This document shows, piece by piece, positions 1 through 13,400 of a stretch of 64,000 nt of DNA (position 1 is the first letter of the stretch; each line of letters opens with the position of its first letter). The DNA lies in contig NC_045140.1 of NCBI RefSeq assembly GCF_008831285.2, positions 20,210,370 through 20,274,369 on the forward strand, read 5' to 3'. The DNA comes from Nymphaea colorata. Its lineage: Eukaryota > Streptophyta > Magnoliopsida > Nymphaeales > Nymphaeaceae. The notes beneath the pieces are model-generated. The model was not told the origin of the DNA and did not search any database. It worked only from the letters and a program-made list of their open reading frames with translations. The translations under genes and the position numbers were made by a program.

Positions 1-1418
1 TTTCTTGCATATACCCGTGCATGCATGAAGGCCATGACTTGGTGCAATACAACGGCTCAGGCTGTTGCTGTAAATTCACAGTGAAAGTGGGATTGATTAG
101 AAAGATCTCTAGTTCATTCCTTCCTATGTCACAATGAAAGTGGGACTGCAGTGGTATGGCCAATTAGTTTAATTCATCTATGTCACATTAGTGCAGTAAA
201 TAGGCTGCCGGGTGCAATACAGCTGAGGCTGTTAGTAATTGATGCTTGTTATACTTTATTCTCAATTTAAATGAATATAATTCTCTTATATTTGTAGATA
301 TATAAGTTCCTTTTTTTACATAACCTTGCTGCATCTGCACGGCTGTACCCTGTGCTTGCAGTCATGAGACATACAGACAGGCATTCACATGGACAGGTAA
401 ATGGACAGATATTTGCATCTTTTCTATGAGACGTTCAAAAAAGTAGAGTTAGAAACGCGTAGATGCATGTAGGCTCATGGAGGCCATCAACGTGAAACTT
501 AAACTGGAATAAGATATAAGGCATTTTAGACAAGACATTTCAACTGATTTGAGACATACAAAGAATGTGGAGGACTTGTACTAAGCTATAGGTGTTATGA
601 ATAGTTATGATTCCATTCCTTGAATTCTTCTTCTCCAAAGGCCCCAACTAGAATGTATATCAAGTAAAACCACCTTCAGCTTTCTAAAATCATAGAGCAA
701 ACATCAAGATGTGGGGTACACTTTTTCTCTCGTCAGTCTGCATATTGCATCTGTAATAAGCAGTTGCATCGCCACTTATATATTCAAGTCAATATGCTGG
801 GCATTGTTAATCACATACAGCTTCTTTGCCTTGGAGTTGTCTTCTATTCACAATCAAGTGCTAAAAGCACTTTAAAAACTAGGTGGAGGAAATCAACCAG
901 TCTCCAGTCTAAAATAGCTAATTGTTTGCTGTGATATAGGAAGTTTTCAAAATATTTAGAAGGTTTAGGGCATTAGACTGAAGACCAGTTCTTTGACATG
1001 GTAAACCTTTCCACTAGCTTTAACCTTTAGTTGGGGAGTCACTAGTATTTATCAATGATGAAGGGAAGTTTTCTGAAACCAATTTGGTCTGATAGTGTGT
1101 TGGGATCATACAAGAATCTGGTTGCAACACTGAAGACCAGTTAGTTAGTGTTGGTAAAGCTGACGATATTTTTCCACCACAAGTGCAAAGATATACTTGC
1201 CTGATGTTGTACTCATGTTAGTGGAATCCCTTGATGTAAATCTCTTAAAATTTAATCTGAAATTTGTGAGTACGATAAGAGTCTGGATTCCTGATTTATC
1301 AGCGTTATATTGAATCTCCATTTGCCAGTGATATTTAGCTTCATGAAGAATTCTGCTTTATATTTTTTGATAAATATTTATTATGTGGTTCAATACTAAG
1401 TTAGTTGCCTATACATAG
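1..1418 (+). other. Intron sequence upstream of the first visible callose synthase exon
   Basis: The first recognisable callose synthase exon starts at 1419 with one base of a split codon, so the gene continues upstream. This AT-rich stretch has no open frame that resembles the family and reads as intron. About 280 N-terminal residues of the usual roughly 1,900-residue protein are therefore missing from the window. I see nothing else in it. Confidence 0.6.
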
Positions 1419-4400
1419 ACTTCCTCAAGGCCAACAAGAAGTACAGCAGAGAAAGATATTATATATGGGTCTGTATCTTCTGATATGGGGAGAAGCAGCA
1501 AATATTCGTTTTATGCCAGAGTGCCTGTGCTACATTTTTCATAATGTGGGTACTTGTTTACTTTTCCCAAACTTCTTCCTTAGCATTTTGTCCTTTCTGT
1601 GCTATTGCCATTTCTGAGACCATGGTTCATGTGTTTAGATGGCATATGAACTTCATGGCTTGTTGGCTGGCAATGTTAGCATCGTGACTGGAGAGAATAT
1701 TAAACCTTCTTATGGTGGGGATGACGAATCATTCCTAAGAAAGGTTATAACACCGCTGTACCGTGTGATCGAAATGGTATGTGTAGTGACCATATGTTAT
1801 TTCATGATTCAGTATGCTTTTTCTAATTAAACGGTGCGTTTCCAGGAGGCTAATAAAAGCAGGAACGGAAAGGCACCTCATTCAGCTTGGTGCAACTATG
1901 ATGACTTGAATGAATATTTCTGGTTTGTCATCAACCTTATGTTCCTATTGTTCCAGAGTATTATTCTTCACGTTATAGTTCATCTGGTAATTGGCTTTTC
2001 ATTTTTCAGGTCAACTAATTGTTTCTCTTTGGGATGGCCTATGAGTGATGATGGTGATTTTTTCAGATCATCACATGAAACAAGAAATGTCTCACATGTA
2101 ATTTACCAAGTATATTGGAAGAAATACATTTATAGGTGAACTCTTATGCTTGTGATTAGCTCAAGGACTTTTCTACTTGATATACAGGATGGACATCAAT
2201 TTCATAAAATATCTCAGAAAAGGACAGGCAAATCAAATTTTGTAGAAACCAGGACATTTTGGCATATCTTCCGAAGTTTTGATCGTATGTGGACTTTCTA
2301 TATACTAGCGTTGCAGGTATTATTTGAGATGTAAATTATGATAACACAATTATTTTCTTAAGCTAATTGTCTAACCACTTAATGATTACCTACTTTATAG
2401 GCTTTGATTATCCTTGCTTGGAGTGGCTATCCACTAACAGATATTTTCCGGAAAGACCTTTTGTATTCTCTGTCTAGTATTTTTATCACAGCTGCTATCC
2501 TGCGCCTCCTTCAAGGTACAAGTATCTGATATGCTACTGCTTTGTTTCCAAGGCAGCAAAATTTCTTCTCAATGTTTCAGTTGTATTTCTATACTCAACT
2601 TCCATTATGGTAACTAGTCACCGATTTTTATGTTGCACAGGCCTGGTTGTTTTATTATTTAAGAAACAAAAAATAAGAATATCTCGCTAAATATCTCTGA
2701 GTGATTTTGACATTCATGTGTATGCGTGCATCCATAAGGCAAGTGTGCATTGTCGCACCTTTTTAATATAGTGAAACAAAGCTTGAGGAGGCTGCACTAC
2801 ATCATGCTGTATTGCTATGCATGCTTTTCATGCACCATTATTCCTATTTGGTTCAAATATCTAAATGTGGAAAGCAATCATCCATCTAAAAACTGATTAG
2901 GGAGAGGCAGTCCAGAAGTTGGTGAAAGGCTAACTTTTTCTCATTTTATTATTTAGTTCAAGGGTTCCAAAAGCAATCATTCTTTATGTTGGAATAGTTT
3001 GACTGAAACTATGTGTGTAAATGCATGTTCCGATGCTACGCATGTATGTACACACCCATATTCACAAGGGGCATAATTTTATTTGCTTATCAATCACAGA
3101 CAAGAATACCAATATTAGCAGGATATCAATGAAGCAGTTATTATCAAAATCTCAGATTCTGAAAGTTGAAGTTGTGGAAGAAAAGAATTGAAGCACCATA
3201 TTCATTATAACCTAGTTGCACAAAAATTTGGAAAAGAAGAGGAGAAAAAGAAACGGAATGGAGGAAGTATTTGCGAGTTTTTATTTGCTGAGGTTCCTCT
3301 TGGGTATTGACAAGACAAAATGTTTTTTTTTTAAAGAAAATTTCAGGAACTCGAAAAATTACAAATATACAAAAGTGATAAAAAAGTTACAGAATTATGA
3401 ATTCCCCATAATTTTTTGTAAAAAAATAAAATAATAAAAACGATTATTAAAATGTTAAAAGAAACAAAAATAATTAAAAGATATAAAAATTGATGTTCTA
3501 AAATTATCACATATGTGTTCATGAAATTATTCACGAAATTGAAGTTGGCAATGTTTGAAAAATGTGACGATAAATATCTGGTTTTTCATTTTTTTAGCAA
3601 TATTATCACGACCAGTATTTGTGACTTTGGGCTGAGATTTATGCGACAATGTCGTGCGTATTGTAGTTGCTATGTAGTGTAGCTTTAAAAAATTAGAACC
3701 ACTGAGTGGACTCCCATGATTACATCATAATACGTTCATGCTGGATTTATGTTGTTACAAAATTCTCTTTCTCTCTCTCTCCCTCTCTTTCTCCCTCCTT
3801 TCCCCTCTCTCACACACCCACATCCGCATGCACCTGAATTTCACTATTGTCAATACCTGAGCTTATCAGCACACAATCAACGCGATATGGGTGCAAATAT
3901 GAGGCTATCGACTAATACATGACGATAAATTGATAAAGAATTAATTAAAAGTAAATCGAAATTTTAAGTCATATTTTTGAAGGCCGATACATGCTGATAT
4001 GAAACGATGCACATTACGAATAAGCATCACTTTTTTGGGCTTTTGATACGAGTTGGAAACTGACTTTTGCAACACTGGTTGAACTTCTGTGGTGATTTTT
4101 CATGCCACTCTCATTTTATGTGGATGTGAATTCATTTGAACTTTGAACAAACAAAACTGACATATATGCATCCATAATTCCCATGGTTAAACATGTGGCA
4201 GGAAAATTTAGGTTATTGAACAGTATTATGCTGTTAGGTGTTGAATGATCTTAGTAGCTATGCTGCTTAAAACGTCTATTTTTTAACAGATACATAGGCT
4301 AAATACTTACATGATGTACTTTTGTCAGATTTATAGTTCTTTTATGCAAGCTTACTATACGTTTTGCAATGAAAGTATCACATAACACTCTGGCTTCTTT

Positions 4401-7400
4401 TTCTTTATTTTATAGGTATTTTGGACTTTATCCTGAACTTCCCTGGCTATCATCGGTGGAAATTTGCTGCCATTCTCAGAAATGTGCTGAAGATTCTTGT
4501 TAGTCTAGCATGGGCCATTATCCTGCCCTTTTGCTATCTATACTCACTGAAAGATTCTCCAGTCGTTTTACAAAAGCTGCAAATGTGGCTTCAAGAAATA
4601 AAGTACATGCCACCATTATATTATTTGGCTGTCGCAGCATACTTGCTTCCAAATATATTGGCAGGGGTCTTTTTTGTATTTCCTATGCTCCGACGATGGT
4701 TAGAGAACTCTGATTGGCACATCATAAGGTTTCTTTTGTGGTGGTCACAGGTATCCCTCTTTTGACTGATGCATGTGGATGAATGTGAATGAACATGCAC
4801 ACATACTGCTCACTTCATGAGCTTTCAAACTGATCTGCCTAGTTTATTAGTTGGTGGCATTGCTGAGAGGGAATTTTGTAATCAGTTACATCCTTGCATA
4901 AATCTGAATATTATGTTTTGATATGTTGATTCAGGGAACTACATTCTTTGATGTACAGTGTATTCCCTCTTAAATGGTTACTTACCTGCAATAATGAAAC
5001 AAAGGACAAACAAAAGATGCAAGGCAATGAGAAATATAGTTGATGAAAAGCATGGAGGCAGGGAAGATTGTGTTAAGATTTCCATAGCATGTAGTAGGGC
5101 CTTTTACACTTGACATTTGGGTTTTCAAGAAAGTAATTCGTGTCAAACATACACATTTGATTCAATACAAAAAGATCACCTAGAGAGTTAAGATGCCCTT
5201 TTATGTTTTATCATACCCCCTCAAGCTGGGAGAAGAAATTAGTAGTCTCTAACTTGCTGTCATGTTCTTAGATTTCATGTTCCAAAAGTTTTGTTTTCTT
5301 CTGTTGTTGGTAAAGCAACAATCTATACCTCATGCTTTGGAATGGTCTCAACTGTCATTAAGAGATGAATAGATATATTGCCTTTGCATTAACTTAAGCC
5401 TGCCAATGATAGTGTTCAGCCAAAACCTTCACAACTGGATCTCAGTTTATGATACCTAATAATAGATTGTAATTCATTGTTTTTTCCTATTGTCCATGAA
5501 GCTAGAAATTTCTCCCTTGAAAAATGCTTTTGTTATGGTTCTCCTATCATCCACCAAAATATGCATTTGTGTACATATTGTTGTTAGAGTAACCATTAAT
5601 GGTAGGTACCTGAGTTGCACTTGCCAGGATTGTGTTTTGAGCACCTAAAAAATGTACTCTTTGCCTAACATGTGGGTAGGTGTATATGATAAGGTGTAAA
5701 CTAAGTTACTGCTGTTTTTCAGCCTAGGATTTATATTGGAAGAGGAATGCATGAAAGCCAGTTTGCACTTTTTAAGTAAGTATTCGCATGTCCAATTTAT
5801 AAATATCACTTTTTCCCCTTCCTTTTCTGTTTCTGAATATACAATAAATAATTTCATTTCCTTCATAGTTCTTATTCTTCTGTTATTTCTGTAACATTTG
5901 CTAGTTGTTGTTGTTCTTAACAATGTTCAGGTACACACTATTCTGGCTGCTTCTTTTGGCCGGCAAACTGTCATTTAGTTACTTCATCCAAGTAAGGTCT
6001 TTATGGCTTTATTGAAAACTTTATAATGATATTCATCAATCTTTCATTCTTTTGATTTTTCTTTGCTTGCTTTACATTGTAGATAAAACCTCTTGTAAAG
6101 CCCACACAAGACATTATGGATATCCACCATGTACAGTACTCCTGGCATGAATTCTTCCCAAATGGTATCAACCAATTTCAACCCCCACATCCCCTATACT
6201 GCAATTTATTACTCATTTTTGTTTTCCAATTCCTTCTATTCCATGCAGCCCAGAACAACTTCGGTGCTATTGTGTCTCTCTGGGCACCTGTTGTATTGGT
6301 GTGTATGACATTCTTTAGCTTGGTGTACAACATGAAAAAGGAACTTTCCTCTTTCAAAGGTTGACGATTATCCTCATATAGGATCTTTTGTTCACTCAGG
6401 TTTATTTCATGGATACTCAAATATGGTATGCCATCTTCTCAACAATATATGGTGGTATTTCTGGAGCTTTTGATCGTCTTGGAGAGGTACTTTTTATTTT
6501 TACTTGAGTCTTTATTCTTTATTAATGTCTACTTTCTGAGATAAAATGTGGACTCATCCTTTTTGTGTTTTGTTGTAAAGTCAACAGTGAACATGCATGG
6601 AGATGTTTCCTGTACAATGCATGTTTATTATCCTTTTCTCCTGAAAGAGGAAAGAAAATTTTGTCAGAAAAATTGAAGTGACAAGATCTTTTTATCATAA
6701 ATGGAAAGTTAGATTGAGATATATTTATGGTTATAGCTAACTGTCAAAAGAAATAGTTGATTGGTTGTTGCATAGACTAACTATATTTTAGTAAAATGAC
6801 ATTTTGTTATATATTAAGTTATTTTTTGATTTTATCTTTTCAATTTTATGAACTTAATGTCATTCATCTCAGTTTTATCAATGTGGTCATATCATATTTT
6901 CATTTAAAATTGATTTTCTACCATTGTCTTTTAGGTTTGTGAACTTAATGCCATTTCATCCTCATTTGAAGAGAGTACACTAGAAATCAGTAAAAATCAT
7001 AAGTCGAAGAAACTGTAATAATTACTATTACCAACTTATGATTTTATTTAAGGGGAATTGTTGGAGAAAGAAGATCCTAAATAATGTATCCAGTACCATC
7101 TCCATGTACGTAGTCCTTTTAGCTTGCCCTTTTCACCACTTAATGACTTATCTGTTACTTATCCGCTATAATCATGCTTTGGGTTAAAACAATTTGTCCA
7201 CAAATAGATTTTGATTTCTTCAAGTCCTGGTGTTAGGTGCCATGTACGCATGTTTATATACAAACGCAGACAAATTCTTGTAAATATGGTATCAATTTAT
7301 TTGGAAAAATGTCTAATGTTCACCAAAACGATGATCTCTTATGATTTTTTTTTTCTTTTTTTTGATGGCAAGTTCAAACCTGCATAGATTGTTCCTTGCT

Positions 7401-10400
7401 GCAAGCTTGAACCTGGGGGAATCCTTGATGGCTATTGGGGATGTTGAGAGTTTAATGTGTGGCTGGTTTTGAGGCATATATATACATGCGTTCTTACATG
7501 CACATGCTCAATATATGTCTGTGTTTTCACATGATTTTTTGTTTGGTCTGTGACATATACTGCATGCTCTCTCATGAATTATTTTTCAGATACGCACCTT
7601 AGGCATGTTAAGGTCAAGATTTTATTCACTACCTGGTGCATTCAATGCATGCTTAGTGCCTTCTGAAAAGATTCAGCGGCGAGGGTTTTCATTATCCAAA
7701 CGCTTTGCGGAGGTTATACATCTTTCAAAATTTTAGATCATTAAAAGTTTTACATATGTGATCCTACCCTTACATGCATCCCGTGTTTCCAGGTCTCCCC
7801 AAACAGGAGAACTGAGGCTGCAAGATTTGCACAGCTATGGAATGAAATAATTACTAGCTTTCGTGAAGAAGATTTAATAAGTGACAGGAAAGAACTTGTC
7901 TTGCTTTTCCATTAATAGTGACCTATATGAGTATTCCATATTTAAATATGTGACTTATTCACAATAATCTTCTTTAAACAAATGCCTTTTCTACTACAGG
8001 GAAATGGACTTAATGCTGGTTCCTTATACATCAGATCCCAGCTTGAAACTCATACAGTGGCCACCATTTTTGTTGGCTAGCAAGGTATGATAATGTCAAG
8101 TGTAATTTGCTTTCTTTACTGGTGCATCCTCTATTTGATTATCGATTGGTTCATGCAGATCCCAATAGCACTAGACATGGCAGTACAATTTCGGGCTAGG
8201 GATGCTGATCTGTGGAAGCGTATATGTGCTGATGAGTACATGAAATGTGCTATTCTAGAATGTTATGAATCTTTTAAGCATGTGCTGAACATATTGGTTG
8301 TTGGTGAAAATGAGAAAAGGTGTGTGCTGTGTTTCATCCTCCTGGTCTTTGCATATTGTTGTTAAAAGCTAGTTCTTAGGTCAAGCACAAATATGAGGGA
8401 ACAGAGTTGGCAAACTCAGGAATTCAGCTCATGATTCGGCTGATCTAGCTTGGGTCATACCCAAAATGAGTAAAAAAAAACAGGTCGGCTTCCCTAGGAT
8501 CAAACTTAACTCAGTTAACCATGTCATATTTTTTTCCTCTGTTACACGTGGTATATGGAATAAAATGCATATATGTTAGTTTCTGTTATGTTTTTATATG
8601 TCGGTATCTTTATTATATGTTTCATATAATGAAACAAATATGCCAATCTCTGAAGCTATTGTATTAAGAAAATATGGTTTATTATTAATTTTATTAAATT
8701 AAATATAAATCATGACTCGCCATTCACCAAGTTGACTTGCATAGCATCAGTTGAGTAGATTATTCCCATCTAATACTGTTCTGAGTTTGCCAAACTATGA
8801 CCCTAACAACTAAAAATATTTTGATCTGGAGCAAAAACCAACTTCTGGAAAGAATTTTTCCTGAATTGTCTATGATGTTGTTTTCTTATTCTAATCATGA
8901 ACAGATCATATTAACAGGATAATAAGCAATATCATCAAGGAAGTTGAAGTCCACATCTCAAAGAATACATTTCTTGCCAATTTCAAGATGAGTGCAATGC
9001 CAAATCTCTGCAAGAAATTTGTGGAGCTTGTTGAAATATTGGTGAGTTTATTTATATTTTGTCTCCGTTTTCCTTCTTATTGTACATTCATATGTGTTTA
9101 CTCTTTTCATTTTATTGCAGAAAGAAGGGGAACCAACTAAACGTAATACTGTTGTTCTGCTGCTGCAAGATATGTTAGAAGTGGTTACTCGTGATATGAT
9201 GGTTAATGAGATTCGGTAAGTGAATATTGCATTCTTTGCTTGCTCGTCTTCTATTGTAGTCACTTAGTTTTAAGGTGTAAATGTAATGTACTTGTAGAGA
9301 ATTGGTTGATCTTGGTCATGGAAACAAAGATTCAGTACCAGGAAGGTATGATCTAGTCAATGCATCTCAAACTGGGAGACAGCTTTTTGCGGGTACTGGT
9401 CCAAAACCTGCAGTAAGTTTTCCACCTGTGGTAACTGCACAATGGGAGGAGCAGGTAAATAAATTACATACTTAATGCTCATATTCTGTTTCTTAATTTT
9501 CTAAAAGTTTCCACATGTGGTAACAGTAAATGGAAGGAACATGGAAATAAATAAGCCTTAAATTTTCCTGACCTGTCAGTCTATCACATATTCTGTGTTG
9601 CAGATCAAACGCCTTTACTTACTTTTGACGGTCAAGGAGTCTGCAATTGATGTGCCTACCAACTTGGAAGCACGTAGAAGGATTGCATTCTTTACAAACT
9701 CTTTATTTATGGATATGCCACGTGCTCCCCGTGTCCGCAAAATGCTATCTTTCAGGTCTGTAACTGAATCTTTAGGAAATATTATTCTAAATATTCTCTT
9801 CTCGCTTGCCTATAGCAATCAGCTACAAGAACCATCTTTATTCAATAATTTATGTTAAAATTGGTGCTCCCGCCAACTAGAGTAAAGACTGCCCATGTTT
9901 GGCAGTAGGTGGCTCCTACACCAACAGTCATATTTCTAGGCATCTCTGTCTTAACTCATAAAACATTTGCTTTCTTCTCCTGAATCTAGATTTGACATTT
10001 TTTTCATAGATAATTTGTTATATGTTATCTAAAGTTACAAGAATCATTGGTCAGGAATGACTAAACATCCTTAACATGAAATCTCTATCTTAACTAACAT
10101 CTTCCTAAAGATGCATAAGTTTAGATTGACCTTGTATTTTTGAAAAGGCTGCCTCTTCCACGATAAGGTTTTATGTTTATGTGGAAACAATAACTATCTG
10201 ATGCTGAAGAATTTATCACTTTAACTTCATCTTAAATTGCCTCTGTAGTGTGATTTTTTTTCTAAAACTTGGAAACTGTTGCAGTGTTTTGACACCATAT
10301 TATAGTGAGGAAACAGTTTACTCGAAGACTGACCTTGAGCTGGAGAATGAGGATGGGGTATCAATAATATTTTACTTGCAAAAAATTTTCCCAGGTTTAT

Positions 10401-13400
10401 TTTCTTTCTAAATTTACAATTTTTCAGTTGCCATGTAATTGCTATTTTTCCCAATGCTTACAAATCTGACTTGTATTTCTCATATTGCTGTTTTGAGTTA
10501 GATGAATGGAACAATTTTATGGAACGGCTCAACTGTAAAAGAGAGAGTGAGGTTTGGTCTAACGAAGAGAATGTTTTGCATCTCCGTCATTGGGCATCTT
10601 TAAGAGGGCAAACACTTTGCAGAACAGGTAGACTATATTATACTTCATGGTATTTTTTTCTTAAAGAAGATTTTGCTTGTCGGATATCTAAATCACTTAT
10701 TTCAGTCCGAGGGATGATGTACTACAGAAGGGCATTGAAGCTTCAGGCGTTTCTTGATATGGCTTCTGAAGCAGGTATCATTCCCAAATATTTTTTTCCT
10801 CCTTTTCATGCTAAAGCGAGCTATGTGATTCTTTAAATTGGTCTTCTCATTACATTGGATTTCAGAAATATTGGAAGGCTACAAAGCAATCATGGATCCA
10901 ACAGATGAAGAGCGGAAAAGCCAGAGGTCATTGTGTTCTCAGCTTGAGGCTATGGCCGAGATGAAATTTACATATGTTGCTACCTGCCAAAACTATGGCA
11001 ACCAAAAGCAAAGTGGAGATCGACGTGCTACGGACATCCTCAACCTGATGGTTAAGTACGTTTTCCACTCTTTCACTGTTCACTAGGGGCCATCTCTCCT
11101 GATGCACATTGTAAACAATTTTGACAATCTTGATGCTTGAAGCTAGGGGCTGAAGTCATATAGTATGTTTTGATTATTTCCATTACTCAACCTCCTGGAT
11201 CAGATACTCGTGTGAATATGTTTAAGTATGATGACCACCTCGTCTGATTTTTAAAATTCTCCAGAACAGGGATGACTTTTTCTGCATTCAAGCTACTCTT
11301 GAAGCAAGTTGTTGACCACCCAACTAAGTCATGCGTCTTGAATATACGTGTCATCAATTTTGGTAACTTTTCCTTTATGAAGCTAATTAACAGCTTTTCT
11401 TGCGTAGCTATCCATCTCTACGTGTTGCCTATATCGATGAAGTTGAAGAAAGAGAAAATGGCAGGGTACAGAAGGTCTACTATTCTGTTTTAGTAAAAGC
11501 TGTTGATAATCGTGATCAGGTAGTCAATTTTCCACACTGAACTTTACTTTGAGAATAGATGATTCATCTGTTTCTGACCCTGTACTTCCATTAGGAAATT
11601 TATCGTATAAAATTACCTGGTCCTGCAAAAATAGGAGAAGGTAAGCCAGAAAATCAGAATCATGCGGTAATATTCACTCGAGGGGAAGCTCTTCAGACAA
11701 TTGACATGAATCAGGTAAAAAGTTGAATCAATACGTAACTACATCTTTGTGATTTCTCTTCAGTGATAGTCTTCTGAGTGTGCATATTGGCCTTAGGATA
11801 ATTACTTGGAAGAAGCTTTGAAAATGAGAAATCTCCTGGAAGAATTTAATGAAAGCCATGGAGTGCGTCCACCTACAATCTTAGGTGTCCGCGAGCATAT
11901 ATTCACTGGAAGGTGTAGTTGTCCTTCTCGAACCTGTGAGCTATTTCAGTTGGATTACTTTGAGTACCCTTTTCTTATAGATCATGTCCAATTATTGTTG
12001 TAAATGCAATTGCAGTGTCTCTTCTTTGGGATGGTTCATGTCAAATCAAGAAACGAGTTTTGTAACAATTGGTCAGAGAGTCCTAGCAAACCCATTGAAG
12101 TAAGCACTCTCTTCATAAAACCTGCTTATTTGCTTTCTATCTTACAGAGTTACAGGCAGGCTGGTGTGCATGAATTTCTTTTCATAGTCATGTTTTCATT
12201 TGAATGTGGAAAGCAGGAACAGTCAGTAACTATATACTGAATCATGGTGTTAAGTTGTTAACAGAAGAACGAAAAATTTGAGTCTCATTTGTAAGACCAA
12301 AACTGAATACATAATGTATATAACTTAAATTAATGACTGTCCATCATTTGATTGTTCATTGTTTTGGTTGTTCTGGTTAGATCTGCACACATAATACTAT
12401 AATGAGGCATGTTAAACTACTGTGCTTAAAAATTAAATGCTGTTTCTTCTTTAATCATTTTTCATTTGTGGACTTTCGTGGCATTTTGTGTGCACGATTT
12501 TGTGTATTTTGTTCTGTCAATGTATGACCATTTCCAGCACTCTGACAACCCTTTTTCGAATATGAACCCTGAATATGAACCAAGGCACGTGGATTTGGGT
12601 GCCCGTGCAGTATGGTTACTGTTATGGAGGGTACGACACATCAATTCAAAAAAAAAAAGGTATTTAGATACAATATTGTAATCCATTGCAACATAATTCG
12701 AGCAAATAACCATCCATAGCTAATCTACTGTAGTTGAGGATGAAAGGATGTTCACAGTCTACAATCTAAGAAAGTTACGCTTATGAAATATGAATGCCCT
12801 GAAAAAGAGTATCTTGGATCTGAATCTGAACCACATTGGAACCCTGAATTACCCTGTATGCTATAAGTATCTGCATTCCAGAGCTGTTCTATCAACATGG
12901 GTCACCCAAAATGGTGCATCCACGTGACTTGTTATATGAACTGATACAAGGATAAATTTTTTTGATGTCAGGGTTCGTTTCCACTATGGACATCCAGATA
13001 TTTTTGACAGGATCTTCCACATCACAAGGGGTGGTATTAGCAAGGCTTCCCGTGGGATCAATTTAAGTGAAGATATCTTTGCTGGTAAGTTATCTTAGAA
13101 AATTTTTTTACTGCAATTTCAATTCTGCACATTCGTTATCTTGACTAGCTGTTTCACGCTTCTGTCTTACAGGTTTCAACTCAATATTAAGGCGCGGAAA
13201 TGTCACCCATCATGAGTACATCCAAGTTGGAAAAGGCCGTGATGTTGGTCTTAACCAAATATCACTTTTTGAAGCAAAAGTAGCATGTGGCAATGGAGAG
13301 CAAATTTTGAGCCGAGATATTTACCGTTTGGGGCACCGCTTTGACATGTTCCGCATGCTTTCATGTTATTTTACAACTGTTGGTTTCTACATAAGCTCCA

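Noticed and set aside
4751..5722. Possible U12-type intron (donor gtatccctc)
   Set aside because: The donor resembles the U12 consensus with one mismatch, but no U12 branch-point sequence is visible before the acceptor. An ordinary U2 intron is more likely.
12466..12681. Open frame in a long callose synthase intron
   Set aside because: It lies wholly inside the intron 12,100-12,971, and the flanking exons join in frame without it. It matches nothing known.
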